The translations under genes were made by a program, and so were the position numbers. DNA of 8,885 bases from an uncultured bacterium (lineage in GTDB: Bacteria > Bacillota_I > Bacilli_A > RF39 > UBA660), in assembly GCA_900314225.1 (NCBI GenBank), contig OMUM01000132.1:1-8885 (forward strand), in the 5' to 3' direction. The notes under the pieces are model-generated. The model did not search any database. It had not been told where the DNA came from and saw nothing but the letters and a program-made list of their open reading frames with translations. Shown here one piece after another: positions 1 through 8,281 of this stretch. The stretch's first letter is position 1; each line of letters opens with the position of its first letter.

Positions 1-75
1 GACTTAATTCCGTTATTTTAATAAAACGGACTTTCAAATAAAAATTCACGAAAGTAATTAATTTTTATTTTTTTC

Positions 76-148
76 TTGACTTTTAAAATTAAAAAAATTA
101 TTATAGAAAGCAAATAAAGCATTTTATGCCTAAATCTGAGAGAAAGGA
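76..148 (+). promoter_or_regulatory. Promoter and leader of the large adhesin gene
   Basis: A -35 TTGACT (76-81) and a -10 TATTAT (99-104) are separated by exactly 17 bp, which predicts a start of transcription near 111 and a leader of about 49 nt. A Shine-Dalgarno-like AAAGGA lies at 143-148, 11 nt before the ATG at 160; this spacing is slightly long. The sequence upstream (1-75) is AT-rich and I see no gene in it. Confidence 0.72.
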
Positions 149-159
149 TTGATATAAAA

Positions 160-3100
160 ATGAAAAACTCAGGGGGAAACTGGAATAAAAAGGGTGTAAT
201 AAAATGTTTGCTGTCAGTCATTTTTATGATTGCAGCTATCGTTGGTTTTGCAAATTCAAAATCTATAATGAACTATGCAAAACAGTTTTTTGCTGCAGGA
301 GATGTGCCTGCACATGAAAAAACAAAAACGGACAACATGATAAATGGTCAAAAAGATGGAACCTATAAGTTGTCACTAACAGTGAAAGGAGAAGCCGAGA
401 AAAAAGTTCAAAAGGCTAACGTTATTGTTATAGTAGATATCTCTAACAGTATGGATGATGGAGCAGGACAATCATCAACTGTATATGTCGAAGATAATAG
501 TACTGGAGAAACTAGATATGGTGTAGTAGATGGAAAGTATGTTCCTTTAACTAGAAGAAATACAGGATCATATTATAATCCAAGTTATCACTATTATTAC
601 AATAATGAGGAATATACTGGAACACGTTATAGAGCAACAACAGGTAATTCTAGATTACAAGCTACAAAAGCAGCTGTTGATAATTTAGCTCAAAGTCTTT
701 TAGCTAATAATGGTAAAGATGGTAATCCAGCAGATACTGTAGAAATGGCATTAGTAACATTTGCTACAAGAGCAAGTACTCCAATAAATGAAACAACATC
801 TGCTGCTACATTTACAAACACAGTAAATGGTTTATCTACTGCAGGAAGTTGGGCAGGAGCAACAAACTGGGAAGCAGCTTTAACTGAAGTTAATTCAGTT
901 AATTTTGGAGCTGGAGATAATGATCCAACATTTGTAATATTCTTCTCAGATGGAGCACCAACTGTACGTAATACAAATAACGGACATGGTGATGCGTACG
1001 GACATAACTATTCTGGTATTTATGGTAGTGGTTATGAAGAAAGTGGAGGAAATATTCAATGGAATAATATGAATTGGGCATATGAAGAATCAGTTGATAA
1101 TGCTACTACTTTAGCAAATAAAGTAGGTGCTGATAAATTCTTTACTATATTTGCTTTTGGTGAAACTTATGGTGCAACTTATATGAGCAACTTAACAACT
1201 GCTGCAGGAGCATCAGCTGAGAATAACTTCTCTGCATCAGATACATCTGGATTACAAGAGGCATTTGATAAAATTTTAAAGAAAATAGAAATGTCTGGTA
1301 TTGGTAGTGCAGTAATTGATGATGGTACTACTAATCAAGTAGAAGTTTCTGGAGCAAGTACAGAATCTGAAATAGTTTCTTTACTTGAAATAGATGAAGA
1401 TAGTTTCGAATATTTCAAAACTAATCCTGAAACAGGAGAATTTGAAAAATGGACAAAACCAGATACTGAAGAAGCTTTACAAGCAACTGTAGAAGATGGA
1501 CATGTTATATGGGATTTATCTTCAGAAGGTGTACTTGAAAATGGAGTAACTTATAAAGTTACATTTGATGTATACCCATCTCAAACTACATATGACTATA
1601 TTGCTGACTTAGAAAATGGAGTTATTGAATACAGTGACTTACCAACTGAAGTACAACAATACTTACATCAAAATTGTACTTTAGGTACAAATTGTTCTTA
1701 TTCATTAGAGACTAATACTCAAGCTACTTTGAGTTATGATGATACAAGAGATGAAGCAGGAACACAAACTGTAGGTTATACTAACCCAGATCCAGTTCCT
1801 ACTATTGCAGAAACAATCTCAATTTCTAAAGAATGGGATAATACAATTGATAATAGAGATAAACATGAAGTTAAAGTTAAATTATTAAAAAGCAAAGATG
1901 ATGGAAGTGGATTTGAAAATTTCTGCTTTACAGCTGATTGCGATGCTACTTTAAATGATAGTAATAATTATAAATTAGAAAATATTAGTATTGCTACAGG
2001 TTTAGCAAGATTAAAAGATGGAAAATTAACTGTTCTTGATAAAGGACATGATTATAAATTTGATGAATTAGGTCCAGAATCATATTACTGGCAATTAGAA
2101 ACAGAAGTAGTTCACCCAATGATTATTAATGGAGTTTTAACAAAATTAATATTAGTTGAAGATGAATCAATCGTTTCACAAATGGGAGATGCAACTTACA
2201 AAGAAATTGGTGGAAAGAAATATTACCAATTAAGTACTGGAAAAGTATATGTAGATGCAGGAGAAGGACCTAATATTAAAGCAGAGAACCATCGTAGAAG
2301 TAACTTAAATGTTACTAAAGTAGTAGATGGACCAACTGCTGACCCTGATGAGAAATTTACATTTACAATTAATGTTGTACAAAAAGATGAGGAAGGTAAT
2401 GTAATACCAAGTACTGATACAGTAGATCATAACGATTATTTATGGTTTAGTGTAGTAGATGCAGATGGAAATTCAGTTGTATTTGATAATGCACCAACTG
2501 GATGGACACAAGCAGGAACATCTTACTATGCACCTAATGAAACAACATTAAGTGTTAGATTAAAAGCAGGCTATAACTTACGTTTCTTTAACTTACATAC
2601 AGGATCAACATTTGATATAACAGAAACAGATATAGCAAATTATAAATTAGATTCTCTAACAGAAACAGAAAAATATAAAGAAACTGCAGAAGGAGAATTA
2701 ATTACAAATACAATTAAAACAATAAAAGATTCTAATAAAATCAGTGGAACTATAGATGAAAATAACAGAACATATACTGTTGAAGCTAAAAACATTTACG
2801 AAAAAGTAAGTGCAAAAGTTAAAAAAGAATGGGAAGGCGACAATGATGGCGCTGAAGGGTTAAGAAAACCAATTACATTCTACTTAAAGAATTCTAAGGG
2901 AGAAACTGTTGATACTGTAGTATTAGACGGAACAGTAGATGAAAATGGAGAAACAGCAGTATGGTTTGGTGAATTTGAAGATCAAACAAGATTTGTTAAC
3001 GGAGAAGAAGAAACATATACTGTTGAAGAAGATTTAAGTGAAATAGAAGATCATTATACATCTACAGTTTCACCAGAAGATGGAGTTGCTAATAATGGGT

Positions 3101-6100
3101 TAGTAACTGTAACTAATACAAGAATTCCTGAAGATATAACAACAAAAGTTGAAGGTACAAAATCTTGGATAGATGGTCCTGAAGATGACCCTACAAGTGA
3201 CCAAGATAAATTAAGACCTGAATCAATTACAATTTATTTACATGCAGATGGAACAGAAGCAGATCATACAACAGCAACTAAAGATAATGGTTGGAAGTAT
3301 GAATTTGATAACTTACCAAAATATAAAGATGGAGAGTTAATTGTTTATACAATAACAGAAGATTTAGTACCATATTATGATCCAGAAATTGATGGTTATA
3401 ATATTACAAATACACATACACCATTTACAACAGAAATATCTGTAACAAAAGTATGGAGCGATGCAAATGACGTTGATGGTATTAGACCAGATGAAGTAAC
3501 TGTACAATTATATGCAGGTGAATTACCAGTTAATGGACAAAGAGTTCAATTGAATGAAGGTAATGAGTGGACATATACATTTACTAAATTACCTCGTAAA
3601 CTTGCAGGAGTAGACATTGAATACTCTGTTAAAGAAGTACCAGTACCACAAGGATATACTGAATCATATAAATCAGAAGAAAAGGGTACAAGACCACAAG
3701 ATCAAAGTACAAACTTTGATAGTAAACCATTATGGATAGTAACAAACACACATACACCAGAAACAACTGAAGTATCAGTTGAAAAAGTATGGGAAGATGC
3801 AGATGATCAAGATGGAATTAGACCAACTAGTGTTCAAGTTCAATTATATAAAGATGGAACTGCTAGTGGACAACCAAAAACATTAGATGATTCAAACGGA
3901 TGGAAAGATTCATGGACTGGATTACCTAAATATGAATTTGAAGAAGATGGTGTTACTGGTGGAAAAGAAATTGAATATACAGTAAAAGAAACAGAAGTAC
4001 CAGAAAATTATACTGCTGAAGTAACTGGAGATGCTACTGAAGGATTTACTGTAACAAATAAATATACACCAGAAGAAACTTCATTGAAAGTAACTAAAGT
4101 TTGGGATGACGCTGGAGACCAAGATGGAATTAGACCAACAAGTATTAAAGTACAATTAACTGCTGATGGAACAGCACAAGGAGACCCAGTAACATTAGAT
4201 GAATCTAATAACTGGACATATACATGGACAGGATTAGCTAAGAATAAAAATGTTCAAGGTGAAGTAAGTGCAATTACATACAAAGCAGATGAAGTAACAG
4301 TGCCACAAGGATATGACAAATCAACAACTGGAGATATGACAACTGGAATTACAATAACTAATAAATATACTCCAAAAGTAACTAATGTTGAAGGTACTAA
4401 GACTTGGGATGACTCTAATAACGTAGATGGTAAGAGACCATCAAGCATTACAGTATATGTTAAAGACGGTGATACAATCGTTGATACAATTACTGTAACA
4501 GGAGATGCTACTAAAGAGTCATGGACATTCAAATCTAAAGACTTACCAAAATATAGAAATCATGGTAAAGAAGAAATTGCATATACAATTGAAGAAGAAA
4601 CTACAGGATTAGTAGAAATTGGATATTCTGTTAAAATTGACGGAACTAATATCACTAATAGCCGTACACCAGAAGTAATTGAAGAATTCCCAATCACTAA
4701 GTCTTGGATTGATAATTCTAATAGTGAAGGATTCAGACCAAATAGTGTAGATATTCAATTATTAGCAGATGGACAACCATATGGAGATCTAATTACAATT
4801 GGAACTGATGCAGATGGTAATCCATTAGAAGGAACAACTATTGAAGGTAACAATTGGAAATATGTATTCAAGAACTTACCAAAATATACACAAGATGAAA
4901 ATGGAAATGGTGGAAAAGAAATAGTTTACTCTATAAAAGAAGTTAACTTAAACGCTAACTATAAAGCAGAACAAGTTGACAACAGAACAATTGTTAATAC
5001 AATTGATGCAATGAAAAAAGATATTCCAGTTAAGAAAGTATGGGACGATGCATCTAATCAAGATGGATATAGACCTACTTCAATCGAATTTACTTTAACT
5101 GGTACAGTAGAATCAGAAACAGAACCAGTATACACTGACACTATCACATTAAATGGTGAGTCAGATACTTGGGAAGGCAAATTTGTAGATGCTCCAATAT
5201 TCTACAAAGGAACATTAATAACTTATACTGTTAATGAAGTAGTAACTAAGGATCTACAAACATATTATCCAGAAACTAAAGAAGAAACAGTAGAAGGTGT
5301 TTATACAATTACAAATAAACATGTTCCTGAAGTTACAGAAGTAACTATTGGAAAGACTTGGGATGATAAAGATGACCAAGATGGTAAGAGACCAGCAAGT
5401 ATTGAAGTTACATTAACTGGTAATGGAGTATCATATGGTCCAGTAAGAATTGGATTAGATGAAAATGGAGAACCATTAGAAGGTACAACAGTAAATGGTA
5501 ATACATGGACATATACATTCACTGGATTACCAAAGAAAGCTAATGGTAAAGATATTGAATATGTTGTAAGTGAATCAAATGTTGATAATTATAATCAATT
5601 AAGTATTATAAGCAACGTAATTACTAACCAACATATTCCAGCAACTATCTCTTACGAAGTAGAAAAACAATGGGATGACTTTGATAACCAAGATGGTAAG
5701 AGACCTGAATTTATAACAGTTACATTAACTGGTAAAGTTGGAGATACTGTAGTATATACAAGTACTATAACAGTTAAACCAGATGAAAATGGTGATTGGA
5801 AGTATGCATTCACTGGATTAGATAAATACAATAAGGGACAATTAATTCAATATACACTTACTGAAGGAAATGTCGACTTATATGAAACTGATCCAATTGT
5901 AGATGTACCTAATGAAGAAGGAACAACTTCTATCACTAACAAGATTATCAATAAGCATGAATTAGAAACTATAGATATTACAGTTAAGAAAGTATGGGAT
6001 GATTTAGATAATAAATATAACCATAGAACAACATTTGTAACAGTTCACTTATTCGCTGATGGTGAAGAAGTTGATGAAGCTATGCTTACTGAAGCAAATG

Positions 6101-6387
6101 GATGGACAACAATTTTTGAAGGATTAGTTAAATACAGAGAAGGTAAAGTAGGAGAAGAAATAGAATATACAATTACTGAAGATGCAGTTAATTACTATAA
6201 AACTTCAATTGCTGAATCTGATAATGTATTCACTATAACTAATACATACGATGGACCTACTGATAGTGAAATCGTACCTCCAAAAACAGGTATTCTACCA
6301 ACTAAAGATTATACATTCTATGAACTATTAATGAATTTAATATTACTAGCATATTTATTAGTAGGATTAAAGAGAATAGAAGATTAA
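160..6387 (+). CDS. Giant VWA/Cna_B-repeat cell-wall-anchored adhesin (pilin-like)
   Basis: This 2,075-residue surface protein is probably a host- or matrix-binding adhesin or pilus tip. Residues 11-46 form a basic, hydrophobic signal peptide. Residues ~86-375 are a VWA domain with a complete metal-ion adhesion site: D93-x-S95-x-S97, T235 in GATNW and D264 in FFSDG. A Tyr-rich insertion (~100-162) sits directly after the first metal motif. Residues ~376-550 resemble the linker domain after VWA in RrgA-like tip pilins. Two larger variant B-type domains follow (~551-711 and ~712-882), then 11 Cna_B repeats (~883-2031). The end is PPKTG (2040-2044), a hydrophobic helix and a KRIED tail. Each stalk repeat keeps the Lys, Glu and Asn expected for internal isopeptide bonds. 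The start is supported by the ribosome site and signal peptide; tandem TAA stops end the gene. The sortase gene follows immediately. Ligand specificity cannot be read from sequence. Confidence 0.93.
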   Translation: MKNSGGNWNKKGVIKCLLSVIFMIAAIVGFANSKSIMNYAKQFFAAGDVPAHEKTKTDNMINGQKDGTYKLSLTVKGEAEKKVQKANVIVIVDISNSMDDGAGQSSTVYVEDNSTGETRYGVVDGKYVPLTRRNTGSYYNPSYHYYYNNEEYTGTRYRATTGNSRLQATKAAVDNLAQSLLANNGKDGNPADTVEMALVTFATRASTPINETTSAATFTNTVNGLSTAGSWAGATNWEAALTEVNSVNFGAGDNDPTFVIFFSDGAPTVRNTNNGHGDAYGHNYSGIYGSGYEESGGNIQWNNMNWAYEESVDNATTLANKVGADKFFTIFAFGETYGATYMSNLTTAAGASAENNFSASDTSGLQEAFDKILKKIEMSGIGSAVIDDGTTNQVEVSGASTESEIVSLLEIDEDSFEYFKTNPETGEFEKWTKPDTEEALQATVEDGHVIWDLSSEGVLENGVTYKVTFDVYPSQTTYDYIADLENGVIEYSDLPTEVQQYLHQNCTLGTNCSYSLETNTQATLSYDDTRDEAGTQTVGYTNPDPVPTIAETISISKEWDNTIDNRDKHEVKVKLLKSKDDGSGFENFCFTADCDATLNDSNNYKLENISIATGLARLKDGKLTVLDKGHDYKFDELGPESYYWQLETEVVHPMIINGVLTKLILVEDESIVSQMGDATYKEIGGKKYYQLSTGKVYVDAGEGPNIKAENHRRSNLNVTKVVDGPTADPDEKFTFTINVVQKDEEGNVIPSTDTVDHNDYLWFSVVDADGNSVVFDNAPTGWTQAGTSYYAPNETTLSVRLKAGYNLRFFNLHTGSTFDITETDIANYKLDSLTETEKYKETAEGELITNTIKTIKDSNKISGTIDENNRTYTVEAKNIYEKVSAKVKKEWEGDNDGAEGLRKPITFYLKNSKGETVDTVVLDGTVDENGETAVWFGEFEDQTRFVNGEEETYTVEEDLSEIEDHYTSTVSPEDGVANNGLVTVTNTRIPEDITTKVEGTKSWIDGPEDDPTSDQDKLRPESITIYLHADGTEADHTTATKDNGWKYEFDNLPKYKDGELIVYTITEDLVPYYDPEIDGYNITNTHTPFTTEISVTKVWSDANDVDGIRPDEVTVQLYAGELPVNGQRVQLNEGNEWTYTFTKLPRKLAGVDIEYSVKEVPVPQGYTESYKSEEKGTRPQDQSTNFDSKPLWIVTNTHTPETTEVSVEKVWEDADDQDGIRPTSVQVQLYKDGTASGQPKTLDDSNGWKDSWTGLPKYEFEEDGVTGGKEIEYTVKETEVPENYTAEVTGDATEGFTVTNKYTPEETSLKVTKVWDDAGDQDGIRPTSIKVQLTADGTAQGDPVTLDESNNWTYTWTGLAKNKNVQGEVSAITYKADEVTVPQGYDKSTTGDMTTGITITNKYTPKVTNVEGTKTWDDSNNVDGKRPSSITVYVKDGDTIVDTITVTGDATKESWTFKSKDLPKYRNHGKEEIAYTIEEETTGLVEIGYSVKIDGTNITNSRTPEVIEEFPITKSWIDNSNSEGFRPNSVDIQLLADGQPYGDLITIGTDADGNPLEGTTIEGNNWKYVFKNLPKYTQDENGNGGKEIVYSIKEVNLNANYKAEQVDNRTIVNTIDAMKKDIPVKKVWDDASNQDGYRPTSIEFTLTGTVESETEPVYTDTITLNGESDTWEGKFVDAPIFYKGTLITYTVNEVVTKDLQTYYPETKEETVEGVYTITNKHVPEVTEVTIGKTWDDKDDQDGKRPASIEVTLTGNGVSYGPVRIGLDENGEPLEGTTVNGNTWTYTFTGLPKKANGKDIEYVVSESNVDNYNQLSIISNVITNQHIPATISYEVEKQWDDFDNQDGKRPEFITVTLTGKVGDTVVYTSTITVKPDENGDWKYAFTGLDKYNKGQLIQYTLTEGNVDLYETDPIVDVPNEEGTTSITNKIINKHELETIDITVKKVWDDLDNKYNHRTTFVTVHLFADGEEVDEAMLTEANGWTTIFEGLVKYREGKVGEEIEYTITEDAVNYYKTSIAESDNVFTITNTYDGPTDSEIVPPKTGILPTKDYTFYELLMNLILLAYLLVGLKRIED
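2806..6252 (+). repeat. Eleven tandem Cna_B-type stalk repeats within the adhesin
   Basis: Units start near nucleotides 2806, 3137, 3430, 3766, 4075, 4378, 4675, 5008, 5329, 5641 and 5953, so each is about 97-112 residues. Each opens with a K-x-W motif such as VTKVW or VKKVWDD. Most continue with a D-G-x-R-P motif, then have an aromatic motif like YTVKE near the end and close with ITN or VTN. The Lys, Glu and Asn of these motifs are the known isopeptide triad of Cna_B domains and are visible in all 11. Units 6 and 7, and units 11 and 12, also share nearly identical DNA blocks, which points to duplication within the gene. Confidence 0.9.
6277..6384 (+). other. C-terminal cell-wall sorting signal (PPKTG variant)
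   Basis: The last 36 residues of the adhesin have the three-part sorting-signal layout: PPKTG (residues 2040-2044), a hydrophobic stretch beginning near ELLMNLILLAYLLVG, and a short tail with Lys-Arg. The motif departs from canonical LPxTG by Pro in place of Leu at the first position. A sortase is expected to cut between T2043 and G2044. An LPTKD stretch just downstream lacks the Gly and is a less likely site. Confidence 0.82.
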
Positions 6388-6393
6388 TAAATT

Positions 6394-6414
6394 AGAACCG
6401 AAAGGTTCTTTTTT
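6394..6414 (+). terminator. Intrinsic terminator after the adhesin
   Basis: AGAACC (6394-6399) pairs perfectly with GGTTCT (6404-6409) across a GAAA tetraloop of the stable GNRA class, and a run of T follows to 6414. It lies seven bases after the adhesin stop codon. It should separate adhesin transcription from the sortase promoter that begins two bases later. Confidence 0.9.
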
Positions 6415-6415
6415 A

Positions 6416-6444
6416 TTGAAAAAACAAGCAAAATATGATACAAT
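6416..6444 (+). promoter_or_regulatory. Sortase promoter (consensus -35 and extended -10)
   Basis: TTGAAA (6416-6421) and TACAAT (6439-6444) are separated by exactly 17 bp, and a TG at 6436-6437 gives an extended -10. Transcription should begin near 6451. That is downstream of the first in-frame ATG (6445), so this promoter also argues for the later start codon at 6466. The sortase can therefore be expressed independently of the adhesin. Confidence 0.8.
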
Positions 6445-6455
6445 ATGCTCGAATT

Positions 6456-6462
6456 AGGTGAT
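6456..6462 (+). promoter_or_regulatory. Ribosome binding site that fixes the sortase start
   Basis: AGGTGAT matches the anti-Shine-Dalgarno complement and lies just before the ATG at 6466, with seven bases between its AGG and the start codon. The upstream in-frame ATG at 6445 has no such site and lies before the predicted transcription start. Confidence 0.8.
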
Positions 6463-6465
6463 GAT

Positions 6466-7179
6466 ATGAAAAAGAAAATATTATTCATAATTGTAATTCT
6501 TTTAACAATCTTTTTTATACTAGCTGGATACAATTATCAAATGAGAGAAGAAACAGAAAAACCAGTAAAACCAGTTATAGTTGAAAAAGAAAAAAAGATT
6601 GATTATGAAAAAATAATCAATGACTTAAAAAATAAATATAACAATAGTGATGTAGTAGCACTAGTAGAAATACCTAATGTATTAGAGGAAGTAATTGTAC
6701 AAACTGACAATAATACTTATTATTTAAGCTATGATTTATATAAAAATCAAAATATAATAGGAGCAACATTCTTAGATTATAGAAATGATCTAAATACATC
6801 AAATAAATTATTAATATATTCTCATAGTGATCCAGAAGGAACACTACCATTTGTTAAATTAACTAATTATAATAATGAAGAATTTTTTAATAATAATAAG
6901 TATATTTATTTAACAGATTCTAATAAAAAAAGAAAATATGAAGTATTCTCTAGTTATATAGAAACAAATGATTTTGATTATGTTAATTTAGAAAGATTTA
7001 ATGATCTAACTTATGGAGAACATTTAAATAAATTAAAAAACAAATCATATGTTAAATCGGATATTGAATTAGATGATAACTCAAAAGTATTGATATTACA
7101 AACATGTAGTTTTAATGAGTATATAAATGCAAAAGATAAATTTCAATTAGTAATGGCAAAAGAAATAGACAACAAATAA
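6466..7179 (+). CDS. Class B-like sortase, membrane-anchored
   Basis: This 237-residue transpeptidase probably attaches the upstream adhesin to peptidoglycan or links its subunits, acting outside the membrane. Residues 1-21 are a basic, hydrophobic N-terminal anchor. The core has the class B pattern: FLDYRND (102-108), IYSHS with catalytic His120, KYEVFSSYI (157-165), and LILQTC with catalytic Cys214. Two positions are unusual. The usual Gly before the catalytic His is Ser. No Arg follows the Cys at all: Lys225 in DKFQLV occupies the place of the normally essential Arg. The start at 6466 is chosen from the promoter and ribosome site; a start at 6445 would add seven residues. The stop codon lies in the terminator loop. 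The enzyme could be active with Lys, weakened, or specialised; sequence alone does not decide. I give no srt symbol because the subclass is uncertain. Confidence 0.88.
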   Translation: MKKKILFIIVILLTIFFILAGYNYQMREETEKPVKPVIVEKEKKIDYEKIINDLKNKYNNSDVVALVEIPNVLEEVIVQTDNNTYYLSYDLYKNQNIIGATFLDYRNDLNTSNKLLIYSHSDPEGTLPFVKLTNYNNEEFFNNNKYIYLTDSNKKRKYEVFSSYIETNDFDYVNLERFNDLTYGEHLNKLKNKSYVKSDIELDDNSKVLILQTCSFNEYINAKDKFQLVMAKEIDNK

Positions 7180-7193
7180 TGTTGTCTATTTTT
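7161..7193. terminator. Shared terminator between convergent genes
   Basis: AATAGACAACA (7164-7174) pairs perfectly with TGTTGTCTATT (7180-7190), and three further pairs including one G-U extend the stem. The loop AATAA (7175-7179) contains the sortase stop codon TAA. On the plus strand a T-rich tail follows. On the minus strand the stem is followed by TTTCTTTT, so the hairpin probably also ends the membrane-protein transcript, whose stop codon is at 7192-7194. Confidence 0.85.
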
Positions 7194-8256
7194 ATATTAT
7201 AGAAAATAAATTAAATGTATCTAAATAACTACTTATATCAAATAATTTACCAATTAGTTTAAATATTAATTGATTAATATATGGTAATACAAGAATGAAT
7301 ATAACTAATATTATTACCATAATTATCATATAAATAAATATTTTAAATGTTCTATTATCTAATTTATCTATTATATTTTTAGATATTTTACTAATTACAA
7401 ATAGCAATAGTCCAATAAATGCACTTAGTATTGCAATATATAATGCAAATATTGAAGTTGCTCCAAAATATAATTTAAATAATTCTCCTATACCGTTAAA
7501 TCCACCTTTACCTATAAAACTAAATATTTGAATTATTCCACCAATCATAACAAATACTATAGCTAAAAATAATGAACTAAAAGATAATAAAGATTTCTTT
7601 AAATAACTTAATATATCTGTTTTTTCATACATTACAATAAAACAAGATAAAGCAAATGCTACTACAAGAATAAATAAATAATATTCACATAGATTTAATA
7701 CATTACAAAGTATAAATCCAATAACTAAACTTAATAATAGGGTAGAAATTATTTTTATAAACATTGTTGTATTATAATTATCTTCTACATAAGACTCATC
7801 ATTTAATGTCATATAAACATATACTAAACCAGGTAAAACAATTATAAATATAACATTATTAGTTAATAAACTAACTGATAATAAGAAACTAAATACTCCA
7901 ATAAATAATAATATAAAATGATATATAGTTTCTATATTTAATTTGAATGATATATAATTAACAATAGATCTTATTTGAGTAATAATCCAACTTACAATAA
8001 ATAATCCTGGTATTGATTTTAATAATGATTTCATAAATTCTAAGAAGTCAAATCCTTCTGTTAATCCTAAAATAGTTACTATAGCAATCTGAATAATTGC
8101 ATAAGCTATTTCTAAATAAGCAGTTGTACATAGAGTAGAAATTATAAAACTTGATTCTCTAAATCTATATACTTCAAAGAAAAATGCTCCTATCGCTATT
8201 AATCCTAATAAAAGAATACATACTACTTTAAAACTCATATTTTTAAATAGAGCCAT
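7192..8256 (-). CDS. Unrecognised polytopic membrane protein
   Basis: This 354-residue protein is dominated by hydrophobic segments, about ten predicted membrane helices by eye: roughly residues 8-27, 40-65, 75-95, two in 110-150, two in 165-211, then 222-250, 262-290 and 305-335. Loops are short and carry Lys, Glu and Asn. I see no ATP-binding, protease or known transporter motif and cannot assign a family. It converges on the sortase and shares its terminator, so co-transcription with the adhesin system is impossible; any functional link would rest on position alone. No Shine-Dalgarno site precedes the ATG at 8256, nor the alternative ATG at 8238 (residue 7), so the start is uncertain. Codon use is AT-rich like its neighbours and the frame is intact. 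Confidence 0.75.
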   Translation of the reverse strand: MALFKNMSFKVVCILLLGLIAIGAFFFEVYRFRESSFIISTLCTTAYLEIAYAIIQIAIVTILGLTEGFDFLEFMKSLLKSIPGLFIVSWIITQIRSIVNYISFKLNIETIYHFILLFIGVFSFLLSVSLLTNNVIFIIVLPGLVYVYMTLNDESYVEDNYNTTMFIKIISTLLLSLVIGFILCNVLNLCEYYLFILVVAFALSCFIVMYEKTDILSYLKKSLLSFSSLFLAIVFVMIGGIIQIFSFIGKGGFNGIGELFKLYFGATSIFALYIAILSAFIGLLLFVISKISKNIIDKLDNRTFKIFIYMIIMVIILVIFILVLPYINQLIFKLIGKLFDISSYLDTFNLFSII

Positions 8257-8272
8257 AATAGAAAAACTAGAT

Positions 8273-8278
8273 ATTGTA
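8273..8278 (-). promoter_or_regulatory. Possible -10 element for the membrane-protein gene
   Basis: The minus strand reads TACAAT here, 16 bases before the ATG at 8256. No convincing -35 lies 16-18 bp upstream. If used, it would give a leader of only about ten bases without a ribosome site, so translation would be nearly leaderless. This is weak evidence. Confidence 0.3.
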
Positions 8279-8281
8279 TTT

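Noticed and set aside
10..29. CCGTT/AACGG hairpin near the left edge as a terminator
   Set aside because: The stem is only five pairs, the loop is ten bases and no T tract follows on either strand.
18..221. Minus-strand 67-codon ORF over the adhesin promoter
   Set aside because: It overlaps a consensus promoter and the adhesin start, and its Phe/Ile/Lys-rich content is what poly-A/T DNA encodes by chance.
899..1081. Minus-strand ORF inside the VWA region (similarly 4254-4532 and 5301-5522)
   Set aside because: These are shadows of the adhesin coding frame with no ribosome site or recognisable domain.
6445..6465. Upstream ATG as the sortase start
   Set aside because: It lies before the predicted transcription start and lacks a ribosome site; the ATG at 6466 has AGGTGAT at good spacing.
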